Source: Thermothelomyces thermophilus ATCC 42464 (Eukaryota; Ascomycota; Sordariomycetes; Sordariales; Chaetomiaceae). Taken from it: DNA of 64,000 bases. Below, in pieces: positions 1 through 10,688 of this stretch; position 1 is the stretch's first letter; each line of letters begins with the position of its first letter. The notes beneath the pieces are model-generated. The model was not told the origin of the DNA. It did no database searches and was given only the letters and a program-made list of their open reading frames with translations. The stretch spans positions 9,238,001 to 9,302,000 of the forward strand of contig NC_016472.1 of the NCBI RefSeq assembly GCF_000226095.1, in the 5' to 3' direction. Made by a program: the position numbers and the translations under genes.

Positions 1-1668
1 GCATTCTGGAATTCATTGCGGTGGGCAAGCTGCGCGGAACGGTCGAGGGCAAGATCCTCTGCTTCGTTGGGCCCCCCGGTGTGGGCAAAACCAGCATTGG
101 TAAATCGATCGCTCGCGCGCTGAACCGCGAGTACTACCGGTTCAGCGTTGGCGGTCTCACCGACGTTGCAGAGATCAAGGGCCACAGGAGGACATATGTT
201 GGCGCCCTGCCCGGGCGGGTTATCCAGGCGCTGAAGAAGTGCAAGACCGAGAACCCACTGATCCTGATCGACGAGATCGACAAGATCGGGCGTGGTTATC
301 AGGGTGACCCGTCCTCTGCGCTGCTGGAGCTTCTTGATCCCGAGCAGAACAGTTCGTTCCTTGACCACTACATGGATGTTCCCGTCGACCTTTCCCGGGT
401 CCTCTTCGTCTGTACGGCAAACATGACCGATACGATTCCTCGACCGCTCCTCGACCGTATGGAGGTCATCAGACTCTCCGGCTATGTCTCGGATGAGAAG
501 ATGGCTATTGCAGAGCGGTATCTCGCGCCGCAGGCGCAGGAGCTCGCTGGCCTCAAGGACGTCGACGTGCAGCTCGACAAGAGCGCGATCGAGGAGCTCA
601 TTAAATCGTATTGCAGGGAGGCCGGTGTCAGGAACCTCAAGAAGCAGATCGAAAAGGTGTACAGGAAGTCGGCGCTGAAGATCGTCCAGGACCTGGGGGA
701 GGAGGCGCTGCCCGAGGACAAAGCCCTCACTGACGAAGGCAAAGCGGCCCTCGAGGAGTCGGAGAAGGAGGGCAAGACCCAAGAGGCCGGCAAAGAAGCA
801 AGTGAGAAGGAAACTGTCGAGCAACCCAGGAAGCCGCTCAGAGTCCCCGAGAGCGTGCATGTCACTATCGACAAGGATAATCTCAAGGACTACGTCGGCC
901 CACCGATCTTCACCTCGGATAGGCTATACGATGTCACCCCCCCAGGCGTCACAATGGGCCTGGCGTGGACACAGCTGGGCGGCGCGGCCATGTACGTCGA
1001 GGCCATTCTCCAGGCCGCCCTGAAGCCGTCCAGCCGTCCATCGCTCGAGATCACGGGCAACCTCAAGACGGTCATGAAGGAATCGTCAACCATTGCCTAC
1101 TCTTTCGCCAAGTCGCTCATGGCGCGGGAGTTCCCAAATAACCACTTCCTCGAGAGAGCCAAGATTCACGTCCACATCCCGGAGGGTGCGGTGCAGAAGG
1201 ACGGCCCGTCGGCCGGCATCACCATGGCCACATCACTGCTGTCGCTGGCCCTTGACACTCCGGTCGACCCCACCGTCGCCATGACCGGCGAGCTGACCTT
1301 GACGGGCAAGGTTCTCCGCATCGGCGGACTGCGCGAAAAGACGGTGGCGGCGCGCCGCGCGGGCTGCAAGATGATTATTTTCCCGCAAGACAACATGTCT
1401 GACTGGCTCGAACTTCCCGAGGTATGCATCTCACATCGACTATCACTCCTCCCCCGCGTGTGCATGATTGGGTTGGTAACGGTGAACGCTAACACGCTCT
1501 CTACAGAATATCAAGGAAGGCATTGAAGGCCGTCCGGCGAGTTGGTACTCGGAGGTGTTTGACTTGATCTTCCCCAATCTTGACCGCGAGAAGGCAAACC
1601 GGTGCAAGGCCTGTGAGAACAAGAAGGAAGATGGGGAGAAGTCCGAAGATGAAGACAAGAGCGATTAG
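1..1668 (+). CDS. PIM1: Mitochondrial Lon protease (PIM1), C-terminal part
   Basis: ATP-dependent serine protease of the mitochondrial matrix that degrades misfolded and oxidised proteins. The gene enters from the left edge already in frame (codons start at base 3), so the N-terminal substrate domain lies outside. Exons are up to 1421 and 1507-1668, with an 85 bp GT-AG intron at 1422-1506. The visible 526 residues hold the AAA+ module, with Walker A GPPGVGKT near base 76 and Walker [12 protein letters not shown] near 260. A charged Lys/Glu linker (bases about 700-840) separates it from the Lon peptidase domain, which carries the catalytic serine in KDGPSAG (about 1200) and the catalytic lysine in [11 protein letters not shown] (about 1335). 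The protein ends in a short Cys-containing and acidic tail (CKACENKK, then Asp/Glu/Ser/Lys). Family assignment is certain; only the 5' end is missing. Confidence 0.95.
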
Positions 1669-4600
1669 AGCGCCGCAGGTAGTAGGAGTATGGTTGGCAA
1701 CAGACACATGCCATCATTGGGGGATAAGGCGAGACAATGTTTCCCTCCATCCTACGCCAGCCATTACGAACGCCTTGGGTCGGGATCCTTGCTGCTTCGC
1801 TGCTACCGCTGCTCGATTCTCTGCCCTACTGGCAGACCATAGGGCGGGGCCGAGAAGTACGTGCTCAGCCACAGTGCCGCGAAAGGAGGAATGTAGAATT
1901 AGAATAAGAGCCCATTATTTGGCGTTAAACCACGGGAAGGAAAGGACAAGAAGAGGTTGGTGTGGGCATATTGATGACGGGAAGGGTGATCAATGGGCAT
2001 GGGCCATAGAACGGTGGTTGGAGCCGTGCACGCGCACACTTCTAGCCAAAATACAAATCCTCACTCCGCCATGAGTAACGTAAGCTTCGCTGTGTTGCAC
2101 TCCTTGGGTGTACAGCATACAATGCCACGATGTTCTTCTAGTTGTTGGCTCTTCTCAAATGAAGTGCTGACCCGGCTTACTCCTGATTTTTCAAGTTTCA
2201 GTTGTGACACGACAATATCAATTGAGCATGGCCATGGCTCAAGAGCCGTGATCGTGTGGGCGGTCCTTTGGCCAGTCGGGCGTGTCTTCCGGATCGCAAT
2301 GAATTCTCGTCATTGCTGACACTGACTGACTGGCAAGCCGTCTCACTCGCGGCTGCAGGCGTTTGTGATACTACGTTTCAGTGCTCTCGCCCTCGGCCTC
2401 TTCCCCCCTTGTCAGGCACCGTGAGGGAGCGGCAAGATAGAGACCGGGGAACAAGAGGAGGTCCTGTAGTTGCCTGCCTGCCTGATGGATTGGAGTTCGT
2501 TCAAGTGCGGACCGTACAGGTGCGCACAAGAATCCACAGGAACGGAAGCCGTTCCGAGACAGCTTTGTGTGATCAGCTTCCTGTGTTTAATTCCCACCAC
2601 GCGAACAACGAGCTGCGGTGCTCTCCGCGCATGCGGATAAGGTCCGGTCGGGTGCAAAAAGATAAGCAAATTCCCTCTAGAGCGATCGACCACATCAAGG
2701 CGGGATATCCAACCTCGCGTTCGGCTGCCAATACTTTGCTCAGTTATTGATCTGCCACGCGCCTAAGATTTTGTTCTCACATCAGGCGGCACCTGTGGAA
2801 GAGATCTCTGGTATGGATTGGCCAAAAGCGGGCTCACTGCATGCAGCCTTGTTTTCCTGGTAGGCTTCGTGCAGCCCTAATGCCGTCGGTGATTAGTAGG
2901 GATTGGTTCTGCGGCTGCTGTGGTTGCGCTTGGGCAGCAATGCTCTAGTTGCTCCCGGGCCGGCGTGGGGCTGCCCTGAAAGGCAGAATCGACAGTCCAG
3001 CTCCCGCAGCAGGGCCTCCATGCAGCGTAATGGTACTGTAGTTGTGAGTGATGAGGCCTTTCTGGAGGGGTTGCGCCCTCTGCCCTCTCGCAGCTGTGGC
3101 AGTGGGATGGAGCGTGCTGGATGGAACCCGTTTTGGCGAGGCACTCTTAGACCCCGTAGCAAAAAGCCTGGGAAAGAGAAATTATTCAATAGCTGGCGAC
3201 TCGAGTCGAGTGATGCGGCCAGCTCTGTCGAGATCGGGCTGCCGTTGGGCGTGTACAGTACATATGTATGTACATACTGGTTCGTTTGTTCATTGGCGCA
3301 GAATCAAGATCAGGCGGGAATAGACAGGGAACCCATCACTTCGGTTCGGAAATGGTGATGCGGCTCAACTTCCCAACTCTCGCCGATGACCATGCGGGCC
3401 GGGACTGGCTGCACGCGTGCGCAGGAGAGCCGAACGCAGAGAAGAAAAGATGGTGGCGGTGCCTTGGCAAGTGCCTTTCAGAAGAAATTGGGGCGCAGCC
3501 TGGCTGGTCCCCTAGAAATGGGAGGGGGTGGGGGGGGAAAACCATTCATGATCCCCTGAGCGACTGATGGCTATGCTTTGTGGACAATGTTCTGTGTTGA
3601 TTTGGGACAGTGAGCCGGATAAGCTAGATAGTGTACGAAGTAGAGCACCAGAGGCTAGTATCACAGTATGGAGGCATCATGAGAGCAATGATGACCTAGC
3701 AGCAGCAGTGAGCGGATCAGTCTTGCCCGAAACTGCACATGGTTCCACGTGCGCACAGATGATGGACCCTGGCTGACCCCCACACCGTTTACGCAGGGCA
3801 GTGGCCAAGTTCACACCGAAGTCGCATAGTAGTGTAGGTGGACTGCTGTCTGCCGATATGGAGGTACCTATTAGGTACCTCATATACCCGTGCCGAACAT
3901 ACATAGCAGATGACTACCTATCAAGTCGCTGCTCCGTGTGCTCCGTTACGCTGTCGAAAGACATGGCGCAAGTCATCACGCAGTATAAGCCCAGGAACCC
4001 GTCTTAAGGTTGTCGAAACAGCCTGATTCTGGCCAGAGGGTTGGTGTGATACACTATGGTAACGGAACCCCTCTGCCCATCGATTCTGTTACACGTGTTG
4101 CACCTCCCCACCAGCACCCCTGTCTCCCGCGACTGCCCCACAATCCAATGGCCTCTGACCCCATCTGCCCATCTCTTTGCAGAATGGGCGTTGATGTCTG
4201 GCTATCCCTTTGTGCCCATTCTCCTCCTGCCTTGTGTGTGCAGCATGCAGGAGGAAACTACAGACGGTGGTCAAGACCGCTGCGGGGAGCTCAACCTGGG
4301 GCTATTGAAACAGCGCTGCAGTTGGCGGAGCAAACCCTCAATATGGGCCGAGTCGTACGTAGTCTGACTCTCTTCATCCGCTTCCAAACCTGGAATTTCT
4401 TCCCGCGTTCGCTGTTTCCAACCTTTCGAAATTCCCACCTGACTTTGCTTCCATCCCGTCGTCCGACCCGTCTACTCCTTCTCGGTTTGCTTGCTTGTGT
4501 TCGGACCGTCATTACTGCAATTTTTCATTACTTTCTTTCGTATATATACATATTTTATCGCCGATTTCCGTTTAGACTACTCGTCTATCGAAGGAGGAGC

Positions 4601-5231
4601 TCGCATATGGCCTCACGGTGCTGGTCGACATCCCACAGCCTGCCATTCTCCCATGTCTTCTTGGGGCTCGGGGGTCCAGGGCTTTAGAACTCATAGTCGC
4701 ATTCTTGGTTTAGCCCGACTTCGCGACTCGACCGAATGAACGCAGCTGAAGGCGACTTATATCCAGTCTTAACTCTCCGCGCTCACCCCACCAGCTCGCC
4801 ATCAACCTCCCACCCTTCTCAAAGCCTCACCTCGACGCGCCCGAAGCTATTGACAACCCCTGCGACTCCCCAGATACAGTACATAGCATGGTTATGTATG
4901 TGGCTGCCTCCAGTTGATGGACCTCCAGCGACAACCCTATTAGATTGCAGCCCCCTCCGCTATCCAACAAGTGTGGTCCCCGGGTCTTGTGGCCTGGCTT
5001 GATGAAGTAATCGGATAGTCGGGAAGTCGAAGAAGGGAAAAAAGAAAGGAAGAGAAAAGGACTGGGAGGGATCGCCAACGCGATTACGGACTCCGTTGCC
5101 AGCCAACAACAATCGGCGGCCCAAGTCTCCGGCAACTGAGTTGATCCCGCTTCGGGCCTTTTAGCTGCCGTTCCAGCTCATTCTTGAATCGGGCCCAGAA
5201 CTCGGGAGAGTCTCTCCCCCGACCGAGCCAC
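1669..5231. other. 3.5 kb spacer, no convincing gene
   Basis: No open frame here shows a recognisable domain, fungal codon preference or consistent splice sites. The left end is the Lon 3' flank. The part after about 4350 is pyrimidine-rich and probably contains the promoter and a long 5' leader of the kinase-like gene starting at 5232. A perfect 21-nt palindrome lies at 3861-3881, listed separately. Confidence 0.6.
3861..3881. repeat. 21-nt palindrome with a single central base
   Basis: Two perfect 10-bp arms (GAGGTACCTA and TAGGTACCTC) flank one central T at 3871. It is intergenic, over 1.3 kb upstream of the kinase-like gene. The same 10+1+10 geometry recurs with a different sequence at 53321-53341, and a shorter 8+1+8 version with the AGGTAC core lies at 36449-36465. 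Confidence 0.85.
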
Positions 5232-8164
5232 ATGGCTCAACCTCTCACAGCCCCTGCTGTTGAACCCTTTGCTCCTTTGACGCACAGTGGCGTTCAGATG
5301 CCGCAGAGTTTCTGGCGAGGGTGGCTTCACGACTGGGACAAGTATAGTGGAGCCGATGGAGTGCTGGGACCGGGTCACAACGGCCACGGCCTTGAGCAGC
5401 CGGGTGACCCCGAAACTGGCCCCGTTCGGCGTGTCCCCCGGAAAGTTGTCCCCGGCCTGCCGCGGACTCAAACCTTCAAGAGGCAGCGCTCCGAGGTGCG
5501 GAGCCGGCTGGAACCAGTCCACCCTACCCACGCCGAACGAAGAGCGGTCTCCGTGGACAGGCGAGTGAATGGTTTCAGCTGCCCTCTTGACCACTCCGAC
5601 CCGCGGGCCAGCGCTCCCGATTTCCTACACCCCCGCCCCAGCAACCCGCCTTCTCCGTCGCCCCCCACGAGCCCACCAGATCGCTTCCTCGGCTACCCCG
5701 GAGATCTGGACAGCTTTGACCCGGAGGGGGATCCGGCTGACGGCGAACTTGTTCACGACCCAGACACGTTTTCCAGGGTGGACGTCCAGTCGATGACCAC
5801 CTCACAGTATGACGCCTTGATTGAGCGCGAGCTAGAACGCAAATGGATCCTCAATCTGTCTATGCACTTCCGGGACAAGTCCAAGCGGGAGAAGTTCTTC
5901 GTTACCTTCCGCCAACACGAGCACCTCTGGCGACGCGTCACGGTCTCGGTCGACTACCGCAACGCCCCGGAGAACTCCCTCGAGGCAGATCTCGCCCGCA
6001 CTCAGTATCAACGGGACAAGAGCGCCAAGATCTACGAGGCGATTCGGGAAAGCCTGCACGAGATTGACTTCTACGATACCGTCACCAATCTCAAGCTGGA
6101 GACGAGGGATGGGAGACTACATGTTCATGTCGTCGAGGACGTCAATGTACGTTGTTTCGCATCCCCTTGTGGCAACTACTCTTGCTCACCCAGACCTAGG
6201 AGATCATCAGTTACCCCCCAGTCCGCACGGTCCAACATCTGAACTGCAGACGAGTCAGGGAGCGGGAGCTTCATTTCGATTCCCACTTGTCCGGATTCGT
6301 CTACAGAGTCCGAGTCCACGGCAGGCTGCTCATCAAGAAGGAGATTCCTGGCCCAGACACGGTCGACGAGTTCCTCTACGAGATCAACGCGCTCAACCAG
6401 CTATACCATGCGAAGAACGTGATCAGGTTCTACGGTATCGTCGTCGACGACGGGGAGCAACACGTCACCGGCCTCTTGATCAGCTATGCCCCGCGCGGCG
6501 CCCTCATCGATGTCATCTACGACAACGACCACGCCCTGCCCTGGACCAGGCGAGAAAAATGGGCACGCCAGATTGTCGGTGGCCTGTCCGAGATTCACGA
6601 GGCCGGCTTTGTTCAGGGTGACTTTACCCTATCCAACATCGTTATCGATGAGAACGACGATGCCAAGATCATCGACATCAACCGACGCGGTTGCCCCATC
6701 GGGTGGGAGCCGCCGGAAGCCACGCCGCTGATCGAGAGCGAGCAGCGAATCTCCATGTACATAGGCGTCAAGTCCGATCTTTACCAGCTCGGTATGGTTC
6801 TCTGGGCCCTGGCGACACAGGAGGATGAGCCCGATGCTTTTGGCCGCCCTCTGATCATCGGATCAGACGTCGAGGTACCAGCGTGGTACAGACGGGTCGT
6901 CGATATCTGTCTCAGCGCTGATCCCAGGGACCGTGTCCAGGCTGCACAGCTGTTGTCATGGTTCCCAGAGCCAGAAGAAGGCAATCAGCGTGGGCCCCCT
7001 AACGGGGCTTCCAGGTCCTTGAACGGCGACGATGTCTACCGCTACGACTACGTGTCTCCCAGGGGGCTCCCGCGGATCAAGACCGTTCACCCACCGAGCG
7101 ACTGGACTCACAAGGGATGGGCCAACCACCACCCGGCTGACGACGGGTTCTCCTACCCCAGCAGAGGGAGATCGCCGGCTTCACCTATGCCGAGCAACCA
7201 GGGGGACTACTACGATCCCGCGCGATACGGGTATCCGACGTATGCTTGGTCGGACGGCCATAATCATGTAGTACCGGTTGTGCCTTCTGTTAGCGACGTG
7301 CGAGCGAACGAGTCGAAGGGAAAGTCGACCTGGGGGAGGTGCCGGGACAGTGAGCCAAATTTGGAGACATACGCCGCCGGTCGTCACAGAGTCAGCGGAA
7401 GCGCCACGGAAACAAATAGGGATGATGAGTCACTTGGGACTCGAGGCCGATCGCTGTTAGTGAAAGAACGGTATGAGGGGAAAACAGGACCCGCAGATCA
7501 TGACGAGCGCAGTCTAGTCTCGACCTCGGCATGGGAACCGCCGAGGAACCGGCGTCCGGGAAAGGGTACGGATGATATGGGAAATGGTGACAAAATCCAG
7601 AGCAAGGGGAACACGGGACCCGAATCGCAGGCCGACAGCGGCAAGGACGTTGCAGAGAGGGCCAGCACCCCACGGGAGCAAAGAGGAGGATGGCGCGCCG
7701 AGAGTTCGGAACGATCCCGGTCTTCTTCCTCTCGGGCCAGAAACGGCAGGTCGACTATCGAACTAGAATCGCGCCGGGGCGGCCAGCGAGGGACTGCTCC
7801 TTTAACCGTCGCCAAACAAACGGCACGCAGCCGTTCTAGCAGCACGTACAGCGGTAACCACCGGGAGGAACCCGGGGCTGACCGCGAAGGTCGCATGTAC
7901 AGGGGTGCGCGGGCACACGAGTCTGACACAAGTTCCCGCCCAGCATCGCCAGCCCTGCTGCGGCCTACGCGCTCTGGCTACGACCGAGCAGACGACGACC
8001 TGAAAGGAATCGGCTCAGCACACGGCCCAGCCTTGCGTGGCCCTTATGGATTTGATCACGGCAGCGAGACACGGCGCCATGAGATCATCATTGACGAGGA
8101 CTTGACTTCAGAGTTGGATAAAGGATTGAGGGAGACGTCTCCAAAGGGCGACCGTCGGCGGTGA
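5232..8164 (+). CDS. Atypical protein kinase-like protein with long disordered tail
   Basis: Exons 5232-6146 and 6200-8164, joined across a 53 bp intron, give 959 residues. The frame runs upstream only to a TTG at 5184, so the first ATG (5232) is taken as start. Residues 1-190 are Pro/Arg-rich. About 310-620 fold like a protein kinase: a candidate ATP lysine in LLIKKE (351/352), a helix-C glutamate in FLYEINAL (366), a catalytic-loop equivalent GDFTLSN (Asp446) and a metal-binding equivalent DIN (Asp464) followed by RRGCPIGWEPPEA. HRD is replaced by QGD, DFG by DIN, and no glycine-rich loop is visible. The last 340 residues are Ser/Arg/Gly-rich and low in complexity. It resembles a fungal family of divergent Ser/Thr kinases. 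The substrate is unknown, and it could be weakly active or a pseudokinase. Confidence 0.85.
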
Positions 8165-8839
8165 AAAAAATCTCGCAGTGCGCTTTGATTTCTTTCGCGA
8201 GCTTGATATAGGAGTTTTTTTCTCGGAGTGTTGTTTGTCCCTTGTTTCTTATATATTTTCATATTCCGTTCTGGTACTTACACCATATCATGCGATATTA
8301 CAACTGATCCTTTTTCCCCATTTTATTCCGGGTTTTATATTATCGAATGACAGGCGCAAGCGAAAAGAGCTGATGACTGGGTTGGGTTGGATTGGGACTT
8401 GGGGTTTGGGTTCGGGACGCGGAGAGGGTAGGACAGGCACGAACGGCGGGCGGCATTTTGAACGGACGTGAAGATTCTTTTTTTTGTTTTCTGTTCTTTT
8501 CTCTTGTGCCACCTGCAAGTTACTACTACGCCTCCCAAGCAAAAATTGTCCCGGCAAATATGAGGTCGAAGTTTGGCCGCGTTGTTGGTTCAGGATGATG
8601 GCCCCTCAAGTTCACCTGGATGACGGTAATTAATACTTATTTAAAGCTACTTTGATTCTGTTTGCTTGGAGCTGCCATGCATCTTTGGATACAAGTTTAC
8701 CTGACCTCCGCCGTGCACTTAATTATCCTTTGTTTCTGTTCTGATTTTATTATTCTATTATATTCTGCTTTCGACATTTTCAACTTCATACATTCTCTTG
8801 AGCTGAAAGTGCTGCCCTAGAGTTCGCTCAACATCGACA
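8165..8839. other. Spacer between kinase-like and HAL2-like genes
   Basis: This 675 bp stretch is AT-richer than the flanking coding sequence and contains T-rich runs. It must contain the 3' end of the upstream transcript and the promoter and leader of the gene at 8840. No gene or RNA is seen. Confidence 0.6.
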
Positions 8840-10498
8840 ATGAACGAAAGGCGGAGGACTGCTACTAAGAACCCTGGGCTGTCGGCTCCCAATGGCACCG
8901 TTCCGCGAGGTCCCAGCCATGCTGCTGGTGGTGGTGGTAGGGGCGGTGCTCCCGCTGGTGGTAACAAGGGAAGTGTGATCACCTCGGGTGCTGGTAGGGG
9001 CGGTGGTGGTGTTGCCCCTGGTGGTGGTGGTGGCGTCTCAGGCCAGCCGCCGCGCAACAATAACGCGACCAGCACCGGAGATTCGAAGCGTTCAGGATCT
9101 TCTGTCAGTGGCACAACTCTGGCAACCGTTCTGGCGCAGAGGAACAAAGGGAACAACAACCCGCCCGCCACCAAGAGACCCGATTACGCAAGGGAGCGCC
9201 GCATCGCCGAGCTCTTGGTTCAACGTGCCTCCGTCGTCACCGAGACTGTCCTGGCTATGCTGAACCTGGGGTACACGCAGGGCCCCGGCCCCACGTCCTC
9301 CTCCGCTGCGGGCCCCATCAGCCAGTACAAGCCTCCGACCGGTGGCGGCAAAGGCGACGGCGACGGCGCCGTCAAGGTGAAGACCGACATGTCGCCGGTG
9401 ACCATCGCCGACTACGCCGCGCAGGCGCTGCTCATGTGGGGCCTGAGGAAGGCTTTTCCGAATGACTTGCTGCTCGGCGAGGAGGACGCGGAAGAACTGA
9501 TGAGGAACAGAGAAATGCTCACGAAGGTCTGTGACGTGATCAACAAGGCGCGGAGGAAAGTGGAAGAGGAGTGGAAGAGGGAGAAGGAGGAATGGGCAAG
9601 GAAGGGGAACAGGGCGGAGGATTTCCAACAAGCCGATAAAGACCTGCCCTGGCCAACAACGGAGGACGAGGTGCTGGGTGCTCTCGAGTCCGGGGTCCCA
9701 AAGGTGTTTGGGATCAAGGACGGCAAGAAGAAAGAGAGAGATGTGGAGCTCGAGAATGGCAAAAGGTACTGGATCATGGACCCCGTCGACGGCACGTCAG
9801 CCTTCATGAACAACGGCCAGTACGCCATCCTGCTGGCCCTAGTGAAGGACGGCGAGGGGGTTCTCGGGGTGTGCGCGTGTCCCAACACGGGCTACGATGA
9901 GGCGGTCAAGGGGGAGAGAGTCCGAGAATACATGGTGGTCCCGGGCAGGAAGAAGGAACCGGGGCTCATGCTGGCCGCCGTGAAGGGCCATGGGACGACC
10001 ATGAGGAAGCTGGGACACACGGACCTGCTTGGCGGCATTCGACTCGACTGGTCCAACCATCCGCCTCTCTCCCTTACGAAGGACTCGAAGGGGCATCCTG
10101 ACTTGTCTAGCCTGACCTTTATCGACTCGGAGAAAAGCCCCAAGTCTCGGTCTGACGTGGTTAAAGCCCTCGCAGGAAGAAACTACAGGAACGGGGTGCA
10201 GGGGTACTCATCGCACTGGCGCTACGCGGTCGGAGCCATACTGGGCCCCGGAGTTGTCCAGGTCCGATGTCCCATCAACGATAAGCGCGACTGGAAAATC
10301 TGGGATCATGTCGGCACTATCGTGATTTACGAGGAGTCCGGGGCAGGCACGGTGACCGATATGTACGGTAAGCCTCTGGACTATTCGCACAGCCCGGCTA
10401 TGACGAAGAACTGGGGCGTCATCGCAGCACATCGTTCGATTCACCAGCATGTCCGCAGAGCTGCGTGGCACGAGTTGAACTTGATCAACCAGGCGTAA
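8840..10498 (+). CDS. 3'(2'),5'-bisphosphate nucleotidase-like protein (HAL2/MET22 family)
   Basis: Single-exon gene of 552 residues starting at ATG 8840. It belongs to the Mg-dependent, lithium-sensitive inositol-monophosphatase fold. Relatives of this type hydrolyse 3'-phosphoadenosine 5'-phosphate, a by-product of sulfate assimilation. Visible motifs are SPVTIADYAA (185-194), GEEDAEE with the metal-binding glutamates (about 213), DPVDGT (314-319) and the C-terminal KIWDH (about 486-490), which carries a metal aspartate. The first 115 residues are an added low-complexity, Gly-rich segment encoded by GGT/GGC runs. A charged Lys/Glu insert lies between the GEE and DPVDGT motifs. Yeast Met22 is about 357 residues, so this protein is much longer and may be a second, divergent paralogue. 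Family is clear; exact substrate is inferred. Confidence 0.88.
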   Translation: MNERRRTATKNPGLSAPNGTVPRGPSHAAGGGGRGGAPAGGNKGSVITSGAGRGGGGVAPGGGGGVSGQPPRNNNATSTGDSKRSGSSVSGTTLATVLAQRNKGNNNPPATKRPDYARERRIAELLVQRASVVTETVLAMLNLGYTQGPGPTSSSAAGPISQYKPPTGGGKGDGDGAVKVKTDMSPVTIADYAAQALLMWGLRKAFPNDLLLGEEDAEELMRNREMLTKVCDVINKARRKVEEEWKREKEEWARKGNRAEDFQQADKDLPWPTTEDEVLGALESGVPKVFGIKDGKKKERDVELENGKRYWIMDPVDGTSAFMNNGQYAILLALVKDGEGVLGVCACPNTGYDEAVKGERVREYMVVPGRKKEPGLMLAAVKGHGTTMRKLGHTDLLGGIRLDWSNHPPLSLTKDSKGHPDLSSLTFIDSEKSPKSRSDVVKALAGRNYRNGVQGYSSHWRYAVGAILGPGVVQVRCPINDKRDWKIWDHVGTIVIYEESGAGTVTDMYGKPLDYSHSPAMTKNWGVIAAHRSIHQHVRRAAWHELNLINQA

Positions 10499-10688
10499 AC
10501 AGCCAAAATTATACAGGACGGGTTCCGCGATTATTAGTCATCAGCCCTATACCAAGATAGATAGAATATCACGGCGCCAGGTCATTGCTAGACCGTCTCA
10601 TGCTCTCCTGTCTTTGGCCCCGCCGTGTCCGTCATTCGAGCCGAGCACCGCCAGGAATTAATAGGCAGAAAGCCGCTCAAGATCTCTC

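Noticed and set aside
2540-2610. Possible tRNA, suggested by a TTTAATTCCCACC-like T-arm
   Set aside because: No matching acceptor stem, D-arm or anticodon stem could be paired.
4010-4687. 225-codon open frame upstream of the kinase-like gene
   Set aside because: No recognisable domain, skewed composition (many Leu/Arg/Ser/Pro from CT-rich DNA), no splice logic. More likely promoter and 5' leader.
5184-5231. In-frame upstream extension of the kinase-like protein
   Set aside because: It opens with TTG, not ATG; the first ATG is at 5232.
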